Shown here: positions 49,261-62,022 of the stretch, one piece after another
Numbering within the stretch: the first letter of the stretch is position 1
Layout: every line of letters begins with the position of its first letter
From: Pipra filicauda
Taxonomy: Eukaryota > Chordata > Aves > Passeriformes > Pipridae
Direction: 5' to 3'
Assembly (NCBI RefSeq): GCF_003945595.2
Contig: NW_024104319.1
Location: 806,001 to 870,000 of the forward strand
DNA length: 64,000 bases
Notes under the pieces: generated by a model
Databases searched by the model: none
Seen by the model: the letters and a program-made list of their open reading frames with translations, nothing else
What the model was told of the DNA's origin: nothing
Position numbers and translations under genes: made by a program

Positions 49261-50980
49261 AATCAGCATACCATGCCACAGGGGGAAAAAAAATCACTAT
49301 TTCCTTTTTTCTTTATTGTAGTCTATCAGCTCCTGGAGAAAAGGATCCCTTCTTGGTCTTTCCAACAGCTGTGAACACTCCTGCTGGCCTTCTCTTGGCA
49401 GTTCCAGACTCCTGGTTTAGAGGCTTTCAGATGCTAATGCCACTGAATATACAAAGAGATCTCTCCTTATATGCCTCTGAAACAATTCTTACTTGCACAG
49501 CATTGAAGTGAAAATACAGAGAATTTGCAGAGTGTCCTTTCAGGGGAATGCTTTGTGAACATCAATGCAGGAGAGAAAGATTATGCATTGAATGAAGATA
49601 GTAAACAAAATTTCCCTTAGAGAAAGAATAAAGTAGTATTACGTAATTGGCAAATCACAGCACATATTGATCACAGTAAGTGAAAACTCATGCATTATCT
49701 GCTCAGGAATAACTATCAGAGCAAACAGTGGTAAATTACTCTATAGAAAATGTAGAAAAAAAGTACCTGGTGCAAAGAACAACCATTTATTTCTTTGCAT
49801 GATTGTTAGCTGTTTATGTTCCCCCTTCCTGAATCTGCAGAGATTCCAACACATCTGCTTGCTTTCTTTCAGCAGGGGAGGCTGAGACCGTTTGTACATT
49901 AATGTTTAATAGTGATTGGATTGTGGCAGAAAACAGAAGAGAGAACAAGCAGAATGAGTGAGTTGTCCTGTCCTGCCATGGGACTCATAAATGTCCTTGT
50001 GCAACTCACATCAGACAAGATGAAAGAACAGAGCAGCAGTAAGAGATACAGAGATAAATGTGAGCATGTGCAGGCTGAAGCCTCTTCTGTAGACAGAGGT
50101 GAGAGCCCAGCACTTCTCAGCTGAGATTCCTTGCACCATCATACACCAGAATGTTATTTGGTTCCCAGCACAATCAAATCTGCCTATCCCTCAGGACCTC
50201 ACCATTCTTCTGTCCAGAAACATCCTATTTTTTTCAGTAGGCTGAGAAATTCGTAGCTCAGCCTGACTGGATATCTAAGTCTTCCTGTTGTGTCTCTTGA
50301 GGAGTCTTTTAAGGAAGGAGACCGAGGTCCTAAGTGGCCAGAACAAGCCACCAGTAATAAGCTCCACATGAATGTGAGTAAAGTTTCAGTCAGAGCACAT
50401 AGATAAGGTCTTATGGTTCTACTCTTTTACTACAGATTATAATACTGGTCTTCTGTGTAAGTGCTGGCCATGTACTTTGCAATATTCTATATGCATTTTT
50501 GAAACTCCAGTCCCAGAAAAAGCTACACCGTTTCAGTGGCCATGTGAATAAACATCTCTACCCAGCTCATCTTTCAGTCAGCATGACCGTCTCATTGCCA
50601 ACAAACACAATCTCTGAATGGTAAGAAATGGAAGGAGGGTGCAACATCACTGAAGGTGGAAAAGCTTCTTGACCCATTCTGTCATAGGCTCCCTGGAGAA
50701 ACAGGCAATCAGGGCTAGTCCTAAGAAAAAGTTGTCTGCCTTACCTGTGCTGCATAATCACTACTGAAGATCCAGTGGTATAGAACTGGGTAGAAATAGA
50801 GGTCCAGCAGTATGGATTTCTCCTGAGGATCACTATTGCAAGGGTGCAATGGGAAAGGAGAGGAAAACATCGCAAAACTGGAAGGGTTGTTAAGAAAATT
50901 AGGCTCTTTCTTAGACTGAAATAAAGTTAAAGAGAAAGTAGCTTAATGGTCATTTTTCTGAGTGGAAAATATTCAGTAAT

Positions 50981-51500
50981 GATGTCCCTCAGGTTTTAGT
51001 TAGCATCCTCATCAGAAAACTTAAGAAGGAGCTGAACAGTGAAATATCCAATCCTGCTGATAATAGTCTTTCAGGTAGTCAAATGCCACAGTTAATGATG
51101 AGGCAGTCCAGAATAACTTTTCAAAACTGATTCAGTGGGCAAAGGATGGCTGATGACCTCTAGCATAAACAAACATGAAACAACACGTCTACAGAAAAAT
51201 AATTCTAAGCTATGTTATTGTGGCACTGAGAGCAGAACCGGCAATTATAGCTCAGGTCAGAGCTCTCAGAGTCACTGCACACAGGTCTCTGCAAACATCA
51301 CTTCAGCATGCAATAGCACTGAGTTGAACAAACCACAGAACGGTAAACACCAGCAGAGAAGATACAGAACAAGGTTGGGGGAATCACTGTTTCGTGCCCA
51401 AAGACTTGGTGCACCTACCTCATAACCACTGTGTGCAGTTCTGTTTCGTACCCCTCTGAGTGGGTGGTGGTGAGGATCAGAAAGACAAAGGCAATCAGGT
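50981..51500 (+). mobile_element. Probable ancient CR1-like LINE relic
   Basis: Broken-frame resemblance to CR1-type reverse transcriptase. A VPQ motif (GVPQGS position) lies at about 50983-50992, a KLIQWAKDG segment (KL..W region) at about 51125-51150, an INKHE-like stretch after that, and a HCVQFCFVPL segment (HLEYCVQFWAP position) at about 51428-51460. Order and spacing are right, but identity is low. Confidence 0.45.
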
Positions 51501-52765
51501 GGTAGACTTCTAGAGAAAGACTGTTCTACAGTCCTAGACCAAAGAGTGACTTGATGAAATTAGAATGAAATGGTTTAAAGGAATAAAAAAATTCAGTGGG
51601 GAAGAAATTTGTGGAATCTGCTGTCATAGGAGGCTCAATATGGAGACCATGCCAAAAGTTGTGGTCAGTAAGCCTGTAATTATGTAGTTTAACTTTTACC
51701 TCACAGTTCCAGTGACAAGCTGAATAGCAAATCTGCAGAAAACAGCCAGGTTTCCATGGTTTCCCTCAAGGTTCACCTCTGCCCACTCTCACAGCTGCCC
51801 TCTCTGACACTCTCCAACAGGAGAGAGCAAGCAGGGAACAGTATTGAAATGAGAGTTTAGAGGGTCTCCATGGCAGATAAGGGATTTTCTAGATATAGAG
51901 AGTAAAGATGGATGATTCCTATTCATGCCAGTTCTCTTGAAAGCCTGGGAACATGCAGATGGCCTGACCCATCATATAGCCAGAGGCAGAGAAGGTTGAT
52001 CCAGTCTAGAAGTAAAACCAACTGCAGACAACAATACTGGAAGACCAGAGGCAGATGTGATCTCAGAGAACAGCCTACTTTGGAAAACAGGAACTGCAAG
52101 ACTGACAGCAGAAAAAGCCTTCTTAATTTTTTTTTTTTCCATCATTTGTCTCAGAAATTGAGATCTGTCTGAGGAAGCATTTTGGTCCAGAAAAATCAGC
52201 TTAGATACTAACCACAAATATTTGAATAAGGAAAGGGAGAGCAGTATGTGCTCCAAAGCACTAACCAATCCAAAGAGAACAAGCAGTGTTTTCCTTGTAC
52301 TCAAGAAAGCTGCAATTGCTCAGCTTCAGCAGCATGGAGATACTCATGTTGAGGATATTATTTCCATTTTGCTAATGACTGCTGATACTGGAGAGGGGAA
52401 GAGAAGGCAGACCCAAATACAAATAGCTGCTACCTGCAAAAATCATCCCCCTGTGGGTAGAACACACCTGGCCCAGCTGGTGTGAATGGGCCTCTGGCAG
52501 GCCTTGAGCCATATAGTATGGAGGAGTAGGTGACAGTAGGACATGCTCTTGTTCCTAAGTTCAGACCCTACACTCAGATACACAACAGATCCATGCTTGC
52601 CCAAATGTTTCAAAAAAAGTTGGGATGATCATTTAGAGAGATCCAGAGTCTCAAATGATAGCACCATTCTTAAGGTGCTATCACTCTGCAGAGCAGAGTG
52701 CTGGGTAGAGAGTGGCCCTTCACTCTAGAAGTTCCTCAGACTCTTTCTGGTATCTACCTTGGAGA
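51501..52765. other. Intergenic, no gene recognised
   Basis: No recognised exon. A poly-T run at about 52126-52138 and several short frames on both strands, none with family features. Confidence 0.5.
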
Positions 52766-52910
52766 TAAAAAAATTGCTCAGGGATCCATTCTCCTGGTGC
52801 TAATAACTCCAAGATCAGGGTTTCAATCCCCATGGTCACTCACGAGTTGGACTCAATGATACTTGTGGGTCCCTTCCAACCCAGAATATTCTGTGATTCT
52901 GTGACTCTGT
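52766..52910 (+). mobile_element. Composite tRNA-Ile/CR1 SINE
   Basis: The 5' half is a decayed tRNA-Ile: an A-box-like TTGCTCAGGGATC at 52774-52786, the anticodon-arm match GGTGCTAATAACTCC at 52796-52810, and a B-box-like GGTTTCAATCC at 52819-52829. It runs straight into a CR1 3' tail (GAGTTGGACTCAATGAT, GGGTCCCTTCCAACCCAGAA, then ATTCTGTG octamers to 52910). This architecture is that of SINEs described in zebra finch (TguSINE1-type), which borrow the CR1 machinery through the shared tail. It points to a passerine host. It is not a functional tRNA gene, because the acceptor stem is lost. Confidence 0.85.
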
Positions 52911-55900
52911 TTATTTGTCTAATCAGAGACAATTTCCATTATTTGTTGTCTATTGCTTTCTATCTGTTTGTGTACGGCTGTATCTCTAAAAGCTGTTAGG
53001 AGCTTTTTTTTTCTGTAGAGTTAATTGAATCCACTGTACGTGTATTCCCCCCCTCTGTTCAGTTTTATCAGTCCAGATTCATCTGAGTTGCTATTTCACA
53101 GATTATCTAGGTGCCCCATTCCACATGGGACCACAGTGAAAGTGAAATCTGTGTGCAAACTGGATGAAACTTCTGGGGAAAGACGTATTATCAGCCATTT
53201 ATTGGTTGCTCACCCAAATACAAGAGTCTGGGAGCTCCATACAGAGACTGGTCTGTATCTAAACAGCTTCTAAGATACTTGCTAAGTTTATTGTTGCATA
53301 AGGTGGGCTGTACATAAGTTCCAGCTGGCAACAGTCCTTTATGTGGTTTGCCAGTAGAAATGAACAGTGCAGGGTAATCTAACACCTGGTTGGATCCAAT
53401 GTGTATTATATACAACTCACTGCCTGCAAAATACTTTACTTTATGAGGAGTCATGCAGCCAGTGAGCACACCAAAAGAATATATTTCATCTATAAAATGT
53501 GTGGAATTTCAAGCAGGCAAGCTGACTGCTTGAATGCCAGAATAATAAAGATGGTTTCAGGCCATTTCAGTCTGATCTAAACATCTGCCTTCTATGAGGG
53601 TTCTTTTAAGTCCAGAAATCAGACTTAGTCTTTCTTCTCCTTCATCTTTGAATAGAGCCATCTTTCAAAAGGCATAATGAGGAATGTATCTTGTTGATAC
53701 TTTACAGTTCTGGAAGAGACAAAAGAAATGCTGCTATTATTATTATTATTATTATTTTATTTTTATTTAAATGAACTTCTCTCTTTACAGAAAACAGAAG
53801 CAGAACAGCAAAATGGGCAAATGTTACAACCTGAAGCTGTCATAGCAGCTCTCCTGAGAATTTTAATCTGCCAGACTTGTCACAACCCATCGCACTGTTT
53901 GCTGTGTCACCTTGCATCTTGAATGAGCTGTTCTTGCCAAGTAAAAACCAAACTTTCTTCCCAGGCGTTGCCAACCCTTTCCCTGCAACTGTGGTGGAGA
54001 GCTGATGCCATTTAACTGCTCCTTCAGCAAATTTGGAATGCCTGTACCTTTCTTTCACAGCAGAGACTCAGAAAACTGCGAGTGCTTAGTTAAGCAGCAA
54101 AGACTTACAACTGAGCTTTTGTTTTCTCTGCCATATCACATATTAATTTCTAAGGGACAGTGTGTAAAGTGGCACATATTCATTCATTCCACATTGGTCT
54201 CTCTCCTTACTCTGAGAGGAAGAGATGTGGCACATGGGGCTGAAGATCCAGAGAGGAAGCAGGGTGGTGGGCTAGGTATGTTTGCTCTGCATGAGGCAGA
54301 GCTGGGGACTAATGGGTGCAGAGGGAAGGCAATATGTAAGACATGTCATGGTCATGATGGGGAAGGGGAAGGCAGTGGGGAAGCCAGAATCAGTGTTATG
54401 ATCTTTGGTTAACAATTTGCTCTTGCAACTGTCTTGTTTTTCCTTGTTAGCGTGCCAACAAACAAGAGACATTCCACCTCCCCTACAGCTGTCTGTAAAG
54501 GAGTAAAAAAACCCTTATCCTTCTTTTGTAGATGTGGAGAAATTTATGTACTACAGGAAAGGCAGCTTTGCCACTGTCCCACATACCAGTCAAATAAAAC
54601 CCATCAGTTATCCTTATAACCCTTTTAAGATTACAAGACAAGAATACAAACAGGGAGCTGAGCTTTGGAGTTGAAAAGCATGGAGCAAATCCATAAAAAA
54701 TTTCAGTGTGAATTGCACATCTAAAGGCTAAAAGGCTAAAACCTTCTGCCAAGACACAGAGCAGTGGCAGAGGATGGAAAATTACTTCCTTTAATTAGTT
54801 TAAACAACAGAGGAAGATTATGAGAATTTCTGGATGATTCATAAATGCAATGCTTCTTTTAATTTAGTCATTACAGGATTAAAAAATGAACTTCATGGGA
54901 ATTTTCCTTTATGCTCTGAAATTGGTGATTTTTTTAATAACTGTTTCAACTGTCAAAGCAATCTCTGGTTTACTGACCCGGAAATATATTCTGCCTTATT
55001 GAGAAACAATGTCTGAGACTGATTGCTATTGTTGATACAATTATTAGCTGACAGCAAAAATGCTGGGGAGAGCAAGGAATCCTGCCTGTTAGAGTCTGTG
55101 GATGCTTGTTACACACACAGTTTCCTTCCAACTTATTCAGTGGGTCTGGCCTTCAGACACATCTCATACACTTGTATTTTCTCACCAGAAACTTGCTTCT
55201 CTTTACACCAGTTAGTCTGTTTCTTTTGGATATCGGGCAGGAACATAGTAAAGATTTTTCAAGTCTCATTCACAACAGCTGAGCAGATTTACCTGAAACT
55301 TTCTAAATAGCAGTCAACCATGGAAGAGTATACCTGGCATAGAAGAGTATAGGCCTGGATGCAGTTGTGTCAGGTGGGATGTCACGGAAAACATTTGTCA
55401 CAGAGCACACTATATGCTCTCCCAAAAGTGAGAGGACCAGTCCTTGTGATTTTCTTTTTATCCAAACTGACTATAGCTCTCTTTCTTTGAAAAGCATATA
55501 CCAACAAGTGGGATATCTGACAACAAGACAGTCAGCCTATTTGAATACATATCTCACCGAGATCTCCAGAAAATTGTCTGCAGGGAGAAATGTCTGGGAA
55601 GCCAGTACCAGCCTACAGATGAGAAGCACCAGACTAACTAAATGCAGTTATGATCTTAGAATCTCATGATTGGTAAGTTTCTGCATGTTTGTGCTGCTGC
55701 TGAAAGGGGTTCAGTCAGATAGATCAGGCACATTTTGGAACAATAGAGATGTAAATTAAATAGTGAGTTTTGTCTCTAGTTTTCTGATAAAATCTAGATA
55801 CCCTCTCCAAACTGTGGCACTATGAAGGTGGGAAGAACTAAGACAAATGCTGCCAGATTCATAATACAACCACATCTGTCCCAATACTCTTGAAGACCTG

Positions 55901-57464
55901 GAGGCTAGTAATCTGTTCTCCTTCCTTTCCTTTGCAGTTTCTGCTATCTGTCCCTATCTCAGGCCCTTGGGCCAGTTTCAGGTGTTGGTAGAGCATACTG
56001 TTATCATCTGTATATACAGGATAAAGGAGACACTACCCTACACACAGTATTTGAATTCTGTGCATCAGAGAGGAACTGCACATCTGATTTTCCAGAATAG
56101 TTGGCAAATGAAGATAAAATAAAAAGCTCTGTGCAGATCTGAAAGCCTCAACAAGTTAGGACATCATCATCTGCCTGTCTGAAGCAAGTCTGAATGGCCT
56201 AGCCTGCTGTGCTGCGAATTTGTTTTCTTGTGCAGTGATTCTCTCAACACTGTCTGATCATCTCTAATGGAGCAAGAATAATAGCCTGGAAAAACTCCAC
56301 AAACTGAAACTGAAAGGTAAAGAAGCAGGTGGGAACAGTATGTCTCTAGTGCTGGTCTCATTCTGACTTCTGAAACACTTAAAAAATATTCTATTACTGG
56401 GATATTCTATCTGGGCTCAAATTGCATCTCCCTGACAAAACCCGATAGCAAGTCTCAGAAAGATGACAATTCACTTTCTTTCTACCTACTGTCTCTGGGA
56501 CTCAGCAGCCAGGTTCTAAGCAAAGAGCAGCTGTTCTGTCTCACTGAAAGTTGTTCCTAGCAGCAGCATTGGCATTTAAAGAGTCTGATGAGGGATAAAC
56601 AAGCAGAGATGACCTATCTGGTGCACCGGTGGAGCAAAACTCAGCTAGAGGTGCAGTTATGTCGTTTCTTTGTATCAAAGCATCTTCTGAGGTGTTGACT
56701 AGGACTCAGTCTATATGATGCCCAGAGTACATTGAAATTAGCCCTGCTGTGGACCACAGCCATTAATAGTGTTTTAGTGGCACTGACCCCTTTCCTGGGG
56801 TCTGTGGACTGCTACCACCACAATAGTTGCTCAGTGAAACCATTTCAACAGCAATTGCTGGAGCAGGAAAATTTTGAGCTGATCAGCTTAGAAAATGGCC
56901 TAGGAAAATGGATCGGAAAGGTGGCAGTGAGCTTGCTCTCTCAGGACCTCTGCTCAGGGTTAGTGCCACATCTGTATGCTAACTGGACTATGGTGCTACT
57001 AGTTATTACTCTGCAATGTTTCCCAGAACCTTGTTTCCTGTGCGGGAACATCTTGCACGGTGATCCTCTATTCTCACAAATGGTGTATACATATTACTGC
57101 AATGTGAGAAGCAAATCAGAAGTATGTACTTATTTCCTCTATTTAATTGGAACAATCTTTCCGTATAATGAAGCATGAAAGTGGAAACAAAAATATGCTG
57201 GAGGTGCAGGGGAAGGAATTTGTTATACTGTTTGCACTTACTGTTTATGCTTATCGGTGATAAAAATAAACTAGTTAAAAACATATCTTTTTTGACAAGT
57301 TTAAAGAAGCTGTCAAGAAGTGGATCAAATGCATCAGGAAATTATTTCTTTGCAAGTGTATTTAGAAGTAGATGCTTGCTTTGTAAAATGTATCTGAAGC
57401 CTTCTGGCTTTTATGTTTCTGGCATCTGTTTCTGGTACAGAGGCCATTCAGGAGTTCAGGAAGG
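52911..57464. other. Intergenic, no gene recognised
   Basis: Contains the TAT microsatellite (53735-53757). No exon or retroelement could be supported. The longest frame (56732-57178) starts at TTG rather than ATG and matches nothing I know. Confidence 0.5.
53735..53757. repeat. TAT trinucleotide microsatellite
   Basis: About seven consecutive TAT/ATT units, followed by TTTTATTTTTATTTAAA. A simple-sequence locus that could be polymorphic. Confidence 0.9.
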
Positions 57465-58029
57465 TCATATCTTCTAGCAGGACCAGGGAAGTGATTATTG
57501 TCCTGTAATTGGCATTGGTGAGGCTGCACCTCAAGTGTCCAGTTCTGGGCCCCTCAATTGAGGAAGGATGTTGAGGTGCTGAAGTGTGTCCAGAGAAGGG
57601 CAATGAGGCTGGTGAAGTGTCTGGAGCACAAGTCCTAAGAGAGATGGGGTTGTTTAGCCCGGTGAGGAGGAGGCTCAGGGGAGATCTCAGCACTCTTTAT
57701 GTAGAACTCCCTGAAAGGAGGTTATAGTGAGGTGGGGGTCGGTCTCCCAGGAAACCAGAAATAGCAGAAGAGGACACAGTCTTAAGCTACACTAGGGGCA
57801 GTTTAGGTTGGACATTAGAAAGAAGTTCTTCACAGAAAGGGTGACTGGGCTTTGGAATGGGTTGTCCAGGGAGGTGGTGGAGTCACCACCCCTGGAGGTG
57901 TTTAAGGAAAGACTGGATGTGGCACTTGGTGCCATGGTCTGGTTGATATGATGTTGTTCAGTCATAGGTTGGATTTGATGATCTCAGAGGTCTTTTCCAA
58001 CCTAGTTGCTTCTGTGATTCTGTGATTCT
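57465..58029 (+). mobile_element. CR1 LINE, 5'-truncated 0.56-kb copy
   Basis: Starts near the RT motif around SREVI (ACCAGGGAAGTGATTAT at 57482). It continues through the stretches for the RT C-terminus (ATGAGGCTGGTGAAGTG at 57603) and the 3' UTR (GTCATAGGTTGGATTTGATG at 57961), ending in tandem ATTCTGTG octamers near 58017-58029. Small deletions break the frame. It is closely similar in type to the 30.2-kb copy and in the same orientation. Confidence 0.93.
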
Positions 58030-60197
58030 ACTCTATTACTCTAATCTGGGTTTCCTGTTGCACAAAGAAGTCCACTGAAATCAAAGGGTCTTATTCTGCA
58101 TATCTGAGGATGACAGTTTCCAACAACATGCATGCAAAGGAGGCAAGTCACATCTTTGGAAGTTAGTACTCATTTTGAGCTTCCAGAGTAAATGAAGAAA
58201 GAAATCACAGTTATGATGAGGGTTAGCTGAGTAAGACATTCCGTAGGGTCTCGAATTCAATCCCTCTGCATGTTCACTGAAGAAAATCAGACTGCTTCTT
58301 TCTGATGAACTGCCATTTTCCTACATGGACCCGTGTTGTGCATTTTTGCTGAGGGTAGAGGCTGGAATGGACAACATCTGTTTTTTGGGATGACCCATAA
58401 GCAGATAAAATCCAGTCTGTGCATTTAGTCCTAGAGTTAAAGACACAGGAGACAAAAAGTAAAAGGAAAAAAAGGGGTTTGTCATTTTAAAACATGAGAT
58501 AGCTGTTAAGCCCCTACACAAAGGCATTGCCGATTTTAGCAGATTTTAAAGTGTCAAAGTATACTCTGGCTGAGACAGGACAAAAAGGTTTGTACTATAG
58601 TGGACATCTCAACATTTTCAACACCTGTCTCACCTTCATCTATAGTTACATTATCCATCTTGTGGGAGTTTTCATGTGTCTAACAATTGTTGTTTGGAAT
58701 TCGGCAAAAGCATTTGATGTTTTTCTTTGGGCTCTGCTCTCCATGAGCTTGGGACATTACAAGTGGGTTTTTTGTTTTTGAAAGTACTGAGTTTCTGCTT
58801 GGCTAGTTGCAGGAAGGCAGTAATACAGTGTGAATAGTGCTACACACTGTTCATCTCTTCTCTAAGCCAAAGCCACCAAACACTTTCATCTCAAAAGGGC
58901 CTAAGTCTACGTTCTGCCCTTCGTTCTTTTTGTCTACACTGAAATCAGCCACACAAACTTTGTTCTCATGGCCCCACTCCCTCAACCCACCCAAGACACC
59001 TGCAAGGACACATGTGAGACAGAGGAAGAGTGATCTGTAGGTGTGGTACTACTAGACTTACACATAAACCTAAAGGTAATGTTGTGTGTGACCACACCAC
59101 GTCCATGTCAGCAAGCCTAAGGAGAGGCAATCATGTGAACAACAAAGAATAAAGGTCGTTTACACTGGGAAGACAGTTGACATAAAACCAGAGTTGCTGT
59201 GTTAAAGTTTCTGATGTGTTCTCCTCTCCAATAGCCCACAAAGCCTGCCCTGATATGCTGGGATGCATGAATTCTTTCTGTTTCCATCTTCCCCAGCCAG
59301 AGCTTTATCCTAAATGGAAATCCCCCTGATGAGCAAAAAGAACCCAGCAGCATCGTAAAGTTTCTTGCTCTGGATGAAGGAACACCATGGCTGGTTTGTT
59401 TTTAAGACTCCCAAGGACTGTTTCTCACTTCTCTGCTAATTTAAGCTGTGAACTCAGTCTAGAATTGTGGTCAGCACAGTGGCAGCTGGTGATTGGAACT
59501 ACAGGAAACAATTTCTCCCTGCTCCAGTGGGAAGTACAAAATATTTTGCCTCTGAATATCTTAGGCAGTAGCAGCAGCTGCTCCCTACAAGCGTTAGTGG
59601 GAACAGTGCAATAGGCACCCTATGTCACCTGAGACAAACCTCTCAGCAGCACACCACCACATACAACAAGCAGTGTCACATCTCATAAAGCACTACAGGT
59701 GACTTGAGACACTTTTGTCAGAAACCTAGAGTACCTGACTTTTGGGAGATGGGACTAGCCCAGAAGAACGAGCAGCAAGCCTAGTTCACCAAGGGGCCTC
59801 ACCTCACAACTACAGCCCTGTCCCAACCACTGGGGCCCCAAATCTCCATTCAGTGTGTGCTGCTGAACAGCCTGAACCAGCTCTGAAGAACAAAAAGGAG
59901 GTTTGTCTACCCAAAAGTCTCACTGCAATATGGGCTACAGACACTAGGGACCAGGTACGGGGTAGCAACCACAGTGCAGAAGTTCAGCTAGTCTGGGAGC
60001 AGACTCCACCTGCAACCAGTCATCAATTAAAGGGACTGACAGCCTCTGGCTAGTTCAAAATCTTTCAGACCCTCAAACAGGAGTCTGCACAACATTTACT
60101 TGCTCGGTCAAGTATGATTACAAGAGCAAACAGCAAATGAAAGAAAATCTATAAATATTCTGCTAACTGCTGCTCAGAGCTTTTTACCAGCTAATCT

Positions 60198-60312
60198 GAA
60201 AAAAAAGAATCCACTAATGCTTGTGTGTACTTACCCTTGCTAGTGGTGGCAAGAGTCTGTTAATTGAAAGGCAGTTATCAATGCCACATTAATTTAATTC
60301 TCTCAATTTTTA
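60198..60312 (+). repeat. Dispersed duplicated block, copy 1
   Basis: Shares with 61910-62022 the features AAAAAAGAATCCA, GTGGCAAGAGTCTGTTAATT, AAGGCAG and TCAATGCCACA in the same order and orientation, with small indels. Within the block GTGGCA and TGCCAC form a short inverted pair. The flanks are unrelated. Not assigned to a known repeat family. Confidence 0.75.
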
Positions 60313-61909
60313 AAGAGGTAAGCGAAACCTTTGCTGATGGATGTCTTAGCATGTGGTTTTAGCAGCATGGCTTTGTCACAGAGCAGAATCTGGCTACTCA
60401 ACCTAAAGAAGTTTTGGGTTGGACAACACAACTAGACTGGACTCTACTGCCCTAGTCCCAAGGTTTTTCTCCCCTCTCCCCCCAGTTCTTTTCCTCTCCT
60501 CTGAGTGATTTTGTGAGTAAGTAAAATACTTCCCTTCCCCTGAATGAACAAATTAATAAAAGAAAGAAGGATAAAAGGAAAAGGGAAAATCTATTGTAAT
60601 AAGAGCTACCAATTGTTTAGAAGTTTTGTGAGCATAAAGATTCTACACATCAAACACACAGTTCAAACTTCTTGGACATCCTCATCTGGGGTCAGCAGAC
60701 ATATGTAACCACTTTTTCATGAAAAATGCTATTTGTGTTGAAAGATAGGGAACTAGGAACCACTGTAATATCTTAATAATTGCATGATTAGTAGCAATTC
60801 TTCACCTTGGCAAAAGTATGAGAAAGAAAATTCACCTGGGTGTGCAAGATATACCTCTGCAAGCAGCAGTGTACTGAGGCATCAGCATCTTCAGTTTCCC
60901 TCCTACCAGCAATGTGAAGGTGCACACTGCAAACTCCTTCTGGTTGATGAATTAGTAGGGAAAAGCCATGGCTGGTTCAATCTTTCCACTTTATTCCACC
61001 TAGCATAATAAAAAAATTATGAGTAATGAAGAACAAGATCTCAATATGTGAAAACCTGTGCACATGAGTTAAAACTTCTTCCTTTTCTTTCCCCAGATTT
61101 TCACCAACAACCAGCCAGCCCACTAAGTTACGGGAACTAGGGGGATAATCTCAGATGATCCTTCACAGGTTTACATTAACAGCTGCTCATATGCATAATT
61201 ACACATTTCTTGTTGCTTATCAAGCTTAAATGATCTCTCATGATACAAAAACACATGAAAGAAGAAACCATCAATTTCTGCAAGAACTGTGTTCAAACTG
61301 ACTTACTGCATGACATTTCACACGTCATCCATTCTGAAAAGAATTTTTCAGAAACTGGCACAGAAAAACATGCTGTAAAGAGCATAATTTTAGAAATCCC
61401 TCATTCTTTAAGTAACAACAAACCCAACAAACTAACCAAACAAAACCCCAAGTGAACACAAAAGAGAGAGAGTGAAAAAAGCCATTTTGACTTCAGAAAG
61501 TAGTTTTCGTTTCTGAATTTCACTTTCTTTACCCACACTGAAAAATTCTATGCAATTTTTCAGAAAAAAAAAGCCTGAAATTTCTGCATAAGTGTTCTCG
61601 AGGTGTTTATGTTGCAACAGTGAAGTTACTTCTGGCAGAACTGGCTGAGCTTGAATCTGCTCATCTCATACATTTCTAGAGAGCACAAGAAGGAATAAAA
61701 CCCCTTATACTTGTCCTGAGAGGTAAGTTAGTGTTTCTCTAACTCCCAGTGTCCTTGAACTCCACAGACTGTCAACAATATTTACTTTTTAATGTCAGCT
61801 ATAAAGCTGCCCTCATCTACTGGCCAGCTATTGAAGATTTTGGCAGTGGAAGAGGAATTTGAGCAGTCAGGGTAAGTCTTCATACAGCACTAACAAAAGT
61901 TAAGAACAG

Positions 61910-62022
61910 AAAAAAAAGAATCCATTTGCACTTCCTAGTAGTGGCAAGAGTCTGTTAATTAAAGGCAGCTTTCAATGCCACAAAAATTTCATTTTCTTGA
62001 TTTTTTTATTTTTTAATTCTCA
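61910..62022 (+). repeat. Dispersed duplicated block, copy 2
   Basis: Direct-orientation partner of 60198-60312, about 1.7 kb downstream. The core GTGGCAAGAGTCTGTTAATT is identical in both; the parts after the core are more diverged and T-rich here. Confidence 0.75.

Larger units (their letters stand above)
44151..50980. other. Intergenic, no gene recognised
   Basis: No exon supported. The segment contains A homopolymers (about 44991-45000 and 46141-46154), the inverted repeat at 48965-49041 and T runs around 49220-49260. The stretch 44520-44730 includes an unusually CpG-containing core (GTAATGGCGCGTACATGA) in AT-rich sequence and may be a conserved element. Confidence 0.5.

Noticed and set aside
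52766..52838. Functional tRNA-Ile gene
   Set aside because: The anticodon arm and B box are recognisable, but the acceptor stem is not intact and the sequence continues into a CR1 tail, so it is a SINE.
56732..57477. Two frames overlapping at ATGA (56732-57178 and 57175-57477), looking like translationally coupled genes
   Set aside because: This is vertebrate DNA. The first frame starts at TTG and neither matches a family; the overlap is coincidental, and the second ends at the CR1 boundary.
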